DNA of 15,622 nucleotides from Deltaproteobacteria bacterium (GCA_019307665.1 JAFDJC010000052.1:1-15622), one strand, 5' to 3'; shown: positions 1 through 5,625, counted from the stretch's first letter. A program made the numbers and translations. The notes: generated by a model not told the origin, from the letters alone.

Positions 1-609
1 ATGCTGAAAACCATAGAAAGCTTTTCTTACTATGACAGGGTAAACTTGAATGCCTTTTATTTTATCAACGCCCGATTAAAGCCTGAGCGACAACTGTTCA
101 AACTGGCCTACGAACTCGGCCGCGTATTAATCATGACTCACTCCATACAACAGGGCGGGAGTCCGTTTGCATTAAAGTCCGATGAACCGAAAAACAAAAA
201 AAAACCATTTACCGCCCACCGTGCGGCGCGGCGATTTGCAGCTTGTTTTCTCATGCCGGAACCTGCTGTTCGCGAAACTGTGAGTCAGCTTGGAATACAA
301 AACGATCAATGGTCATATGACTTGTTAATGCGCATCAAACACCGCTTCGGCATTTCCGCGGAAACGTTTCTCTACCGCCTGAACGAATTGGGGTTAATTG
401 ATCCCTTTCTGGCAGAGCTTTTCGAAAAAAAGATCAAAACTTTTTACAAGAAAACCAACTTTGGTGAACCGGATTATTCCCGACGAATACTGACGCACAA
501 TGGCAGGCTATGGGATCTGGTATTGCTGGCGAAGCAGGTGGAGGCGTATCGAGAAGAAGTGAATAAAATTGAAAGCGTGTTAAAGTGTTGGAAAGTTGTA
601 AAAGCGTGA
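1..609 (+). pseudogene. ImmA/IrrE (M78/DUF955) family protein, partial, zinc site lost
   Basis: This is the C-terminal part of an ImmA/IrrE-type protein (COG2856), a family of gp-like metalloproteases that cleave phage or element repressors and often pair with XRE regulators. The fold is recognisable from 'ERQLFKLAYELGRVLI' at residues 29-44 and 'RRFAACFLMPEP' near 77-88, which match the family's usual '(E)RxRFTLAHELGH' and 'ADRFAAxLLMP' blocks. The HExxH zinc site reads Y37-E38-L-G-R41, so both histidines are replaced, and the acidic residues normally just before the FAAxLLMP block are also missing. It is therefore unlikely to be an active metalloprotease. The reading frame begins at base 1, so the real start may lie outside the window; no XRE domain is visible. 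A decaying gene is my preferred reading, but a non-catalytic protein with a binding role is possible. No ribosome-binding site can be judged for this start. Confidence 0.6.
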
Positions 610-701
610 TAGTCTTCATGGCTTTTCCAAAAGTGAACGCACTAAGTTTAGAATTTGCGTTGGAACAATTATTAAGTAATGCATTTTAAGGAAATACAAA
701 C

Positions 702-1025
702 ATGGAAACAAAAATAGTTGTGTTTAAAAACAGGGGAATAAGGCGTGTGTTACATAATAATGAGTGGTGGTTTTCAGTTGCCGATATTATTGAAGCATTG
801 ACAGATAGTACTGATCCGCGGCAATACATAAAAAAAATGCGCCAACGTGATTCGGAATTAAATTCCTACTGGGGTACAATTTGTACCCCCCTTCGTGTAA
901 AAACTATTGACGGTAAGATGCGTAAAATAAACTGCGCTAACACCGAAGGCGTTTTCCGCATTATCCAATCCATTCCGTCACCCAAGGCTGAGCCTTTCAA
1001 ACGCTGGTTGGCCAAGGTCGGTTAG
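702..1025 (+). pseudogene. BRO-N domain antirepressor, truncated (copy 1)
   Basis: The 107-residue product matches the N-terminal half of the BRO family (Bro-N, phage antirepressor and baculovirus-repeat-ORF proteins), a DNA-binding domain common in prophages and mobile islands. Typical features are 'WWFSVADIIEAL' near residues 22-33, 'DPRQYIKKMRQRD' near 38-50, 'KINCANTEGVFRIIQSIPSP' near 75-94 and 'KAEPFKRWLAKVG' at the end. Full members of this subfamily continue with 'YERVQEIE...' and reach roughly 280 residues; here a TAG follows directly after LAKVG, and the DNA after it bears no resemblance to the expected continuation. The second copy downstream preserves precisely that missing continuation. 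A short protein could still be made, because the start follows an AAGGA at 688-692 at workable spacing. I regard it as a remnant. Confidence 0.75.
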
Positions 1026-1262
1026 CGACCACCACTTTCGGCTCTTTATCGCCAAAGAGAAAAAAGAGCAGCCCCAGGCCGGAGTTTTTTCCTGTTATGG
1101 ACTGAGTCCGATCACCACGGTGCCGCTGTTTTAACCAAAAAATTTGCTCTTTGAAAATTAGAAACAAAAACAATACATTGCAAACCGGTTAAATTTTTTA
1201 GTGTTTTGGGTTGATTTCACCTAAAACCAGGCTATGATTTATTTTTTTGCCCTGCTGGAACT
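1026..1262 (+). promoter_or_regulatory. Probable CRISPR leader and intergenic DNA
   Basis: No coding sequence is evident here. The A/T-rich half from about 1140 to 1262 lies directly before the first CRISPR repeat, on the side where leaders sit in type I-F arrays when the repeat ends in CTTAGAAA. It would be expected to carry the array promoter and Cas1-2 integration signals, but I cannot identify these individually. The part nearer the BRO remnant has a small hairpin, CTCTTT (1042-1047) with AAAGAG (1054-1059). Confidence 0.35.
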
Positions 1263-1350
1263 GTTCCCCGCCGCACAGGCGGCTTAGAAAATGAACGTGC
1301 AAAGGTTTCTGTTATATCCGCCGTTCCCCGCCGCACAGGCGGCTTAGAAA
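1263..1350 (+). CRISPR. Orphan type I-F mini-array: 2 repeats, 1 spacer
   Basis: Two identical 28-nt repeats occupy 1263-1290 and 1323-1350 and enclose one 32-nt spacer at 1291-1322. Each repeat starts GTTCCCCGCCGCACAGGC and ends GGCTTAGAAA, with an internal stem of CCGCC and GGCGG. Repeat length, spacer length and the CTTAGAAA end are those of subtype I-F (Cas6f/Csy4-processed) arrays. One spacer length after the second repeat (from 1383) there is no further repeat, nor one before the first, so the array really has only two repeats. No cas gene is present in the window. The spacer has no match elsewhere in this window. The array sits between two broken BRO copies. Whether it is expressed depends on Cas6f supplied elsewhere. 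Confidence 0.85.
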
Positions 1351-1387
1351 CCCCAAGTCGTGACAAATCGTCACAAGTTATTCATTG

Positions 1388-1768
1388 CAGAATTATCTGA
1401 GCGCTATAGGGGTGGGTACAAATTGTACATACCCTTTCTGTTGAGACTGCAGGAGGCGCCCAACGGATGTTGTGCGCTATAGTGATTATCATAAATATTT
1501 TCCGATTAGTTTTTGGAAATATAAACAGAGAAGGCAATTACGGTTCTTTGAAATTCATATATTTTCAATAGGTTGTAATGGGGGTGAATCCCTTTCATGG
1601 AAAAGGAACGTTATTATGACAACCACTATAACACAGAAGGCATCTTCCGAATCATCCAATCCGTCACCCAAGGCCGAACCATTCAACCGCTGGCTGGCAA
1701 AGGTCGGTTATGAAAGGGTACAGGAAATTGAGGATCCGAAACTGGCTACAAAGAGAACCAAAGCTATG
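1388..1768 (+). pseudogene. BRO-N antirepressor remnant (copy 2), interrupted by MITE-like insert
   Basis: This is a second, more decayed BRO copy read in several frames. From 1412 the frame gives 'WVQIVHTLSVETAGG' followed by 'AQRMLCA', the block before the conserved NTEG. The expected NTEG is displaced about 150 bp: at 1629-1662 the frame gives 'NTEGIFRIIQSV'. Between the two lies an insertion (1480-1628). Copy 1 shows the undisturbed junction CTGCGCTAACACCGAAGG at 932-949. A 5-nt deletion relative to copy 1 just after ATCCAATCC (about 1654-1662) then shifts the frame, which continues as 'PSPKAEPFNRWLAKVGYERV' and 'QEIEDPKLATKRTKA'. A small indel near 1398-1409 disrupts the part before WVQIV. 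The remnant ends at about 1768, where it is joined in frame to a DUF1016-type sequence. It is not functional as a BRO gene. Confidence 0.75.
1480..1628. mobile_element. 149-bp MITE-like insertion with TA duplications
   Basis: The element's ends are imperfect inverted repeats: TAGTGATTATCATAA (1480-1494) and, read on the other strand, TAGTGGTTGTCATAA (1614-1628), 13 of 15 identical, with weaker similarity for about nine further bases. It is flanked by TA at 1478-1479 and 1629-1630. Removing the element and one TA restores TGCGCTAACACAGAAGG, which is the uninterrupted BRO coding sequence as seen in copy 1 at 933-949. TA duplication is characteristic of the IS630/Tc1-mariner superfamily, so it is probably a non-autonomous IS630-related element; the family assignment is inference. 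It encodes no transposase. Confidence 0.75.
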
Positions 1769-2011
1769 ACCAAAAAAACGCTTATACCCAATCCTCAACA
1801 TACCTATGAGAAGATTAAAGATCTCCTTATTCAAGCCCGTTCTATGGCATTCCAGACGGTTAATACGGAGATGGTTGCCTGTTATTGGAATATCGGCTGT
1901 TTGATCATAGAGGAGGAACAGCAGGAAACAGTGCGGGCTGAGTATGCCAAATCAACTTCAACCGGATCGATTCGCTGCAATTGGATACTGTTTTCAATAA
2001 TTAGCTACTAA
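1766..2011 (+). pseudogene. DUF1016/YhcG-type nuclease, 5' fragment
   Basis: From the ATG at 1766 the product reads 'TYEKIKDLLIQARSMAFQTV' then 'NTEMVACYWNIGCLIIEEEQ' and 'RAEYAK', which is the conserved N-terminal helical region of the DUF1016_N (YhcG) family, whose members carry a PDDEXK nuclease domain further on. Homology stops after AEYAK (near 1951); the rest to the TAA at 2009-2011 is unrelated. The normal continuation seems to lie about 1.2 kb downstream at 3119-3234, beyond the Fic gene. The frame is continuous upstream with the tail of BRO copy 2, giving a chimeric reading frame whose apparent start at 1472 lies inside the inserted element and is not meaningful. No nuclease core is present, so this fragment cannot be active. 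Confidence 0.7.
1931..1952 (+). repeat. 22-nt near-repeat, left copy (flanks fic)
   Basis: The stretch GTGCGGGCTGAGTATGCCAA plus AT matches 3119-3140 at 19 of 22 positions. Both copies encode the 'AEYxK' block of a DUF1016-type protein, one as the last conserved residues of the 5' fragment and the other as the first of the 3' fragment. The pair encloses the Fic gene. Confidence 0.6.
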
Positions 2012-2020
2012 TTGGATACT
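1979..2020 (+). repeat. Two direct copies of AATTGGATACT upstream of fic
   Basis: An exact 11-mer, AATTGGATACT, occurs at 1979-1989 and 2010-2020, start to start 31 bp apart (about three helical turns), ending 20 bp before the fic start codon. The placement would suit a binding site for a regulator such as the C-terminal winged-helix domain of the Fic protein, but this is inference. It might instead mark a recombination junction. Confidence 0.45.
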
Positions 2021-2040
2021 ATATATGTTAAGGTGCTGGT

Positions 2041-3090
2041 ATGAAAAAACTTACGACCGATAGAATTGAATCATTGGATTTGCCGATAGCCACGGCGTGG
2101 TTAATGGGTGAGTGCATGCAAGCACGCGGCAAACAAGATTTGTGGATGCGACAGCGCCCTGAGGTTTTGCAGGCGTTGCGTGAACAGGCCGTTGTGCAGA
2201 GCGTGGAGTCTTCCAACCGGATTGAAGGGGTATCCATTGCGGCTGACCGCTTACGGCCCTTAGTGCTGGGAAAGGCGAGGCCACGGGACCGCTCCGAAGA
2301 GAAACTGGCCGGATATCGCAGAGCATTGGATTGGATCTTTTCACGCAAACGGCAAGTGTCGTTCAGTCCTGAAGTTGTCTTGAAACTTCACGCACTGGCC
2401 CAGGGCGGGATGTCCGGTGATGCTGGCTGCTGGAAATCCAAAAATAATGAAATCATAGAGATTTTGCCAAACAATGAGCGGCGGGTGCGTTTTGTTCCAA
2501 CACCAGCCTCGGAAACGCCGGATGCCGTGGATAAGTTATGTGTCGTATACCAGCAAATCCGTGAGAATGAACAGGTGCCTGTCTTGTTGACAATTGCCAC
2601 TTGCATTTTCGATCTACTCTGTATTCATCCGTTTCGAGATGGAAACGGTAGGGCTTCTCGGCTGGCGACCACATTTTTATTGATTCAGGAGGGATTTCTC
2701 GTCTGTCGCTTCATCAGTTTGGAAAGAATCGTTGAACAGCGCAAGGAGGAATACTACAAGGTGCTGGAACAGTGTTCCAAAGATTGGCACGATGGAAAGA
2801 ATAATATAACGGCATGGTGGAACTTTTTTTTATCAGTCCTTAAAAGCGCGTATGGTGAGCTGGCTCAAAAAGTTGAAGACAAAACTTCACCAGGGCCTAA
2901 AGGTGATATGGTGCGCCGTGTTATAAATGATCAAGTCGGATCTTTTGTGCTTTCTGAGATTGCCGCACAGGCCCCTGGTGTAAGCCTGTCGCTAATCAAA
3001 AAAATACTTATGATGATGAAAAAAGAAGGGGCTGTAAAAATTACCGGCCGAGGCCGTGGTGCTGTATGGGAGATTATTCGAAAAAGATGA
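2041..3090 (+). CDS. fic: Fic family AMP-transferase (class II, N-terminal inhibitory helix) with C-terminal winged helix
   Basis: Fic proteins transfer AMP (sometimes other nucleotide parts) to hydroxyl side chains of target proteins. The catalytic loop 'HPFRDGNGRASR' at residues 196-207 is fully canonical (HPFx[D/E]GNGRxxR), with H196 as the base. The inhibitory motif [S/T]xxxE[G/N] appears as S58-N-R-I-E62-G63 before the Fic core, which makes it class II. The N-terminal region (about 1-95) resembles the Fic/DOC N-terminal domain, and residues about 285-349 look like a winged helix ending in 'GRGRGAVWEI'. The length, 349 residues, is usual for this stand-alone type. An AAGGTG lies 5-6 bases before the ATG at 2041. 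It is the only intact gene among BRO and DUF1016 fragments, and pieces of a DUF1016-type gene flank it on both sides, which points to lateral arrival. The target is unknown; related proteins are often chromosomal or act as toxin-like modules. Confidence 0.88.
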   Translation: MKKLTTDRIESLDLPIATAWLMGECMQARGKQDLWMRQRPEVLQALREQAVVQSVESSNRIEGVSIAADRLRPLVLGKARPRDRSEEKLAGYRRALDWIFSRKRQVSFSPEVVLKLHALAQGGMSGDAGCWKSKNNEIIEILPNNERRVRFVPTPASETPDAVDKLCVVYQQIRENEQVPVLLTIATCIFDLLCIHPFRDGNGRASRLATTFLLIQEGFLVCRFISLERIVEQRKEEYYKVLEQCSKDWHDGKNNITAWWNFFLSVLKSAYGELAQKVEDKTSPGPKGDMVRRVINDQVGSFVLSEIAAQAPGVSLSLIKKILMMMKKEGAVKITGRGRGAVWEIIRKR

Positions 3091-3118
3091 ACCGATGACG
3101 CCGTGGATCGAGGGAATA

Positions 3119-3140
3119 GCGCAGGCTGAGTATGACAAAT
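3119..3140 (+). repeat. 22-nt near-repeat, right copy (flanks fic)
   Basis: Right-hand partner of 1931-1952 (19 of 22 identical). It begins GCGCAGGCTGAGTATGACAA. It may be a diverged duplication formed when the fic segment arrived, or the overlap between two independent DUF1016 relics. Confidence 0.55.
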
Positions 3141-3234
3141 AGCTGATCAAAGAGTTTTCAAAAAGACCCTCTGGGAGTTCGGCAAAGTAAAATTCTCAAA
3201 AACCTGGGAGAAAACCAAAACAGAAATGAATTAA
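3119..3234 (+). pseudogene. DUF1016/YhcG-type fragment, decayed
   Basis: Translating from 3122 gives 'QAEYDK', a TAG stop, then 'LIKEFSKR'; after a frame change near 3166 it gives 'LWEFGKVKFSKTWEKTKTEM' before a TAA at 3232. This resembles the family sequence of the form 'RAEYGKxLIKELSKRLxxEFGKGFSxxNLxNM', the segment that normally follows the 5' fragment at 1766-1951. It carries at least one stop and one frameshift. The rest of the nuclease gene is absent; 3235-3289 contains nothing I can assign beyond a faint 'LSPELEIS'. Confidence is limited because the match is short and from memory of the family. Confidence 0.5.
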
Positions 3235-3289
3235 ATACACTATCCCCGGAATTGGAAATCAGTGTTTAAAAACAAATTTCAATTAAAGT

Positions 3290-3580
3290 CTATGCTTCTA
3301 AAGCCTTTGCAACAGCTGATGGATTTTTTAAGGCGACTTTTAAAAGAGCTCGCGCAGGTCCAGTAGGAGTTCGTCTGCCTTGTTCCCAATTTTGAAGAGT
3401 AGAGACACTGACACCAAGCATAAGGGCAAATTCACTTTGGGATTTCCGAAGCTTGCTCCTTACCACTTTTATATCCGGTGGGCTGAATTCAAACTTTCTA
3501 GTTGGAGCAAGTTTACCTTTTTTAATTTGACCGGCTTGCTTGATACTTTTAACAAGATTGTTGAAGTCTTTTTCTCTCAT
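3290..3580 (-). CDS. higA: HigA-type XRE antitoxin
   Basis: The 96-residue product is a helix-turn-helix antitoxin of the HigA/NadS kind. Residues about 36-85 form the XRE domain: 'IKVVRSKLRKSQSEFALMLG' followed by 'VSVSTLQNWEQGRRTPTGPA', with the classic 'QSEFA..LGVS..T..NWE.GRR.P.G.A' pattern. The N-terminal segment with 'MREKDFNNLVKSIKQAG' would be the toxin-binding or dimerisation part. Its ATG shares one base with the toxin stop codon (TAATG at 3578-3582), so the two are translationally coupled. The toxin-first order is that of higBA systems. It should neutralise the toxin and repress the shared promoter; a perfect 7-1-7 palindrome in that promoter is a likely operator. Confidence 0.85.
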   Translation of the reverse strand: MREKDFNNLVKSIKQAGQIKKGKLAPTRKFEFSPPDIKVVRSKLRKSQSEFALMLGVSVSTLQNWEQGRRTPTGPARALLKVALKNPSAVAKALEA

Positions 3581-3894
3581 TATAATAACTCCTTAATAAA
3601 ATTTCTAAGTGTCTTGAGTTGGGTAGGAGTGAGGTCATCTTGTTTGCTTTTTTTATAAATTAACAACATATAAATCATAGAATTCAGATTATCCCAATAG
3701 TATATCAGGCGTAGCCCTCCACGTTTGCCTCTCCCCCGAATGTTACAACGAATTTTTCGAAGGCCTCCACTGCCTTGAATAATCTTTCCAGCTTCAGGAC
3801 GCAAAACTAAAGCTTCTTGAATCATTCTGTAATCATCATCAGGCAGTAATTCACAAATCAATTTTGTGAAAACAGGTGTCTCGATAAATTCCAT
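3580..3894 (-). CDS. higB: HigB/RelE-family mRNA interferase toxin
   Basis: A 104-residue RelE/ParE superfamily protein of the HigB-2 (COG4737) kind, which cleaves mRNA at the ribosome. Diagnostic segments are 'MEFIETPVFTKLI' at the start, 'LRPEAGKIIQGSGGLRKIRC' at 31-50 and 'GRGKRGGLRLIYYW' at 54-67; the basic and aromatic residues in the last two blocks are those expected around the RNA-binding site. Length and order (toxin before antitoxin) fit higBA. I see no Shine-Dalgarno sequence before the ATG at 3892-3894; instead a -10-like element ends only 7 bases upstream, which suggests a leaderless or almost leaderless transcript. The pair lies between decayed mobile-element remains and a CRISPR repeat, the usual accessory setting. 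Confidence 0.85.
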   Translation of the reverse strand: MEFIETPVFTKLICELLPDDDYRMIQEALVLRPEAGKIIQGSGGLRKIRCNIRGRGKRGGLRLIYYWDNLNSMIYMLLIYKKSKQDDLTPTQLKTLRNFIKELL

Positions 3895-3901
3895 ACATAT
3901 T

Positions 3902-3930
3902 TCTATACGTCATTGACGTACACAAAACAA
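3902..3930 (-). promoter_or_regulatory. Promoter of the higBA operon
   Basis: On the minus strand there is TTGTTT (3925-3930) as a -35 element, a 17-bp spacer, and TATAGA (3902-3907) as a -10 element. The first transcribed base would fall within a few bases of the higB ATG at 3894, consistent with the missing ribosome-binding site. The call rests on consensus similarity and spacing only. Confidence 0.55.
3906..3920. promoter_or_regulatory. Palindromic operator in the higBA promoter
   Basis: TACGTCATTGACGTA is a perfect inverted repeat of 7-bp arms around one central base. It overlaps the upstream edge of the -10 element and the spacer, where a bound HigA or HigBA complex would block RNA polymerase. 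The binding partner is inferred from how these systems autoregulate. Confidence 0.6.
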
Positions 3931-4020
3931 GAACAATATAGTTATCGGAAAATATTTTTGAATAGATCTCTATAATGTCGAATTGTCAGTTTGCGTAATG
4001 GTGGCGACTGCTAAAAGTAT

Positions 4021-4046
4021 GTTCCCCACGCGTGTGGGGATGAACC
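4021..4046. CRISPR. Solitary type I-E-like CRISPR repeat
   Basis: The 26-nt segment starting GTTCCCCACGCGTGTGGGG and ending ATGAACC agrees with the well-known I-E repeat class (GTTCCCC, hairpin, GGGGATGAACCG) up to the penultimate positions; the hairpin is CCCCAC-GCGT-GTGGGG. Only one copy exists in the window and no spacer structure or cas gene accompanies it. Its last base is the last base of the TAG stop codon of the minus-strand radical SAM gene. It is either the relic of a collapsed array or an isolated repeat-like hairpin; exact agreement over the conserved ends makes the relic more likely. Confidence 0.6.
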
Positions 4047-4924
4047 TACAATCCACGCATCTTTTCACTGCGAAGCGCAGCCGTATTTTTTGAGGACAAT
4101 ATCTCATCTACAGTATCTATCATCTTTTTTTTATCTTTCTGCAGTGTACCACTGATGGGGAGATAGTTTGATGCATGGGCGCCGACAAACTTGAGATTGT
4201 CAATAGTGATATTCTCAAAAATAAGCTTCATCTCTTCCAAAGTCTCAAACGGATCAGGAAGTTCGAATTTGCCTGATTCAACTTTGCTGAAAAGCGCTGT
4301 GTTCGGGACCGGCGTGTACGTCAGAGCAGCAAGATACCGGGGTTTCATTTTATTGGTGATTTCAGCTGTTGCAACGGCGTGCCTGCGGGCTTTTTCGCCT
4401 CGGCCGGCTATGCCCAGAAGTACCATTGAGGAAAGATTTATCCCGGCATTAACAAGGCGCTGGCCCGCCTTAAGCATTTCCTCTGCAGTAACCCCCTTTT
4501 TAATCTCACCAAGAAGCTCGTTGTCACCTGTCTCAACACCGAGATAAGCCTTTGTCAAGCCGGCCTCTCTCAATGTTTTCAATTCTGAGGCGCTCTTATT
4601 TAGTGTACTTTGGGGCCCGACATAACTGCCAACGTGTCTTAGTGAGGAGAACGCGGAATACAATTCTCTCAAAATTTCCAGGAGTGTGTCGGTATCTATA
4701 TCAATGGCATCGCCGTCGCACAGAAAAACCTTTTCAAGGTCACCATAATAATCCCTGGCCATTTTAATATCGGTTTTGATTTCGTCAAGAGTACGTATGC
4801 GATATTTTCGATCAATGTACATCCCGCAAAATGTACATCGATTGTGTGAACAGCCTATTGTGCACTGCAAAAGATAACTGTTGGCCTCACTGAATGGCCT
4901 GAAAATATTGCCTTCGTATCGCAT
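4046..4924 (-). CDS. Radical SAM protein of unknown function
   Basis: A 292-residue radical SAM enzyme. The iron-sulfur motif near the N-terminus is 'CSHNRCTFCGMY' (C25, C30, C33; a CX4CX2C spacing), preceded by C21 in 'QCTIGC'. Family features follow: 'VFLCDGDAI' near residues 66-74, 'GSYVGPQSTLN' near 98-108, 'AYLGVETGDNELL' near 126-138, and 'SMVLLGIAGRGE' near 165-176. This 'EGxxxRPxSEAxSxxLQxTxGCSHNxCxFCGMY' group is widespread in anaerobes and usually annotated only as radical SAM (COG1032); it has no cobalamin-binding or other extra domain here. Substrate is unknown. A GGGGTGG lies about 8 bases before the ATG at 4924. It faces the lipoprotein gene in the same direction, 106 bp downstream of it. 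Confidence 0.8.
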   Translation of the reverse strand: MRYEGNIFRPFSEANSYLLQCTIGCSHNRCTFCGMYIDRKYRIRTLDEIKTDIKMARDYYGDLEKVFLCDGDAIDIDTDTLLEILRELYSAFSSLRHVGSYVGPQSTLNKSASELKTLREAGLTKAYLGVETGDNELLGEIKKGVTAEEMLKAGQRLVNAGINLSSMVLLGIAGRGEKARRHAVATAEITNKMKPRYLAALTYTPVPNTALFSKVESGKFELPDPFETLEEMKLIFENITIDNLKFVGAHASNYLPISGTLQKDKKKMIDTVDEILSSKNTAALRSEKMRGL

Positions 4925-5030
4925 GAAACACCACCCCTTTTTATAAAAACACTAAATATCCGGATTAAACTCGCTAAATAGTTGAATGTTTTTGGTTTTC
5001 CTTTTTGATAGGCAGTATATCGGACGGGTA

Positions 5031-5513
5031 TTAGTGAACGATTGTATATAGTATATAGACATTACTCATATTCTTTTTTTTATCCTCAACCTGAATATCA
5101 ACACGCCATCTTCCCGGCGGGCTCGGAACTTCTACCGGTTCAGGCAACGAATAGCTCTCAATTTTTTTGGTTTGAGGCTTAAGCTCAATAGCCCCCGATT
5201 CAAAAGTTGGCTGGGAACCTAAATTTCCGGGCGCAAAGCCCTTTAGATAGAGGGTTTCAATATCCTTATCCGGATCTACCGCAATGATTATAAAATTTCC
5301 CATTTCTCCAACCCGGAATGAGCTTGTTGCAATACTGTTTCCATTAATATTTTTTATAGTCTGAACACTCTCTACAGCCGGTGATGAACCTATAGAAGAA
5401 ACAGTATCCGGACTTGTACTGCATCCGGAAACAACCATCCAATATAACACATGAATTATCAAAAAGGATATGGACAATCTTTTTCTTATGCTTGTCTTAT
5501 ATTTTTTGTGCAT
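5031..5513 (-). CDS. Small lipoprotein, function unknown
   Basis: The 160-residue product starts with a basic stretch and a hydrophobic segment (about 13-28) that ends in the lipobox V-S-G-C31, so it should be processed by signal peptidase II and lipidated at C31; S32 at +2 favours outer-membrane sorting by the usual rule. The mature part is short, with 'RVGEMGNFIIIAVDPDKDIE' near 67-86 and 'PSPPGRWRVDIQVEDKKKNM' near 129-148; alternating hydrophobic residues suggest a single beta-sandwich-like domain, but I recognise no family. A promoter-like pair lies upstream at 5567-5595. No functional link to the radical SAM gene downstream can be shown. Confidence 0.7.
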   Translation of the reverse strand: MHKKYKTSIRKRLSISFLIIHVLYWMVVSGCSTSPDTVSSIGSSPAVESVQTIKNINGNSIATSSFRVGEMGNFIIIAVDPDKDIETLYLKGFAPGNLGSQPTFESGAIELKPQTKKIESYSLPEPVEVPSPPGRWRVDIQVEDKKKNMSNVYILYTIVH

Positions 5514-5566
5514 GAATAATCTTTAATTAATTTTAATGCTATAATAAAAAAATAATATAAATTATA

Positions 5567-5595
5567 TTTTTACGATGTATGCTGTTTTTAGTCAA
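5567..5595 (-). promoter_or_regulatory. Candidate promoter of the lipoprotein gene
   Basis: Minus-strand TTGACT (5590-5595), 17-bp spacer, TAAAAA (5567-5572). It would give a leader of roughly 50 bases before the ATG at 5513. The surrounding DNA is very A/T-rich, which raises the chance of accidental matches. Confidence 0.4.
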
Positions 5596-5625
5596 GATAC
5601 TTTTAATTTTTACGCATAATCATAT

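Noticed and set aside
618..689. A 23-codon frame (MAFPKVNALSLEF...) between the ImmA-like gene and BRO
   Set aside because: It is too short, has no clear ribosome-binding site and resembles nothing I know.
871..889. Palindrome GGGGTACAATTTGTACCCC inside BRO copy 1, with a related GTACAAATTGTAC at 1416-1428
   Set aside because: Both copies fall at the same place in the BRO coding sequence (the G-T-I-C-T-P / V-Q-I-V-H-T segment), so shared ancestry explains them; I see no reason to call an operator.
1041..1069. Hairpin CTCTTT/AAAGAG followed by A-rich DNA
   Set aside because: On the plus strand no T-run follows, so it is not a convincing terminator, and no gene on the minus strand ends here.
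1383..1410. A possible third, degenerate I-F repeat one spacer length after the second
   Set aside because: The sequence shows no resemblance to the repeat and instead reads as the start of the BRO copy 2 remnant.
1472..2011. A single 179-codon gene starting at 1472
   Set aside because: The first part lies within the inserted element, the middle is frame-shifted BRO and the end is a truncated DUF1016 N-terminus, so it is a chimera of debris rather than a gene.
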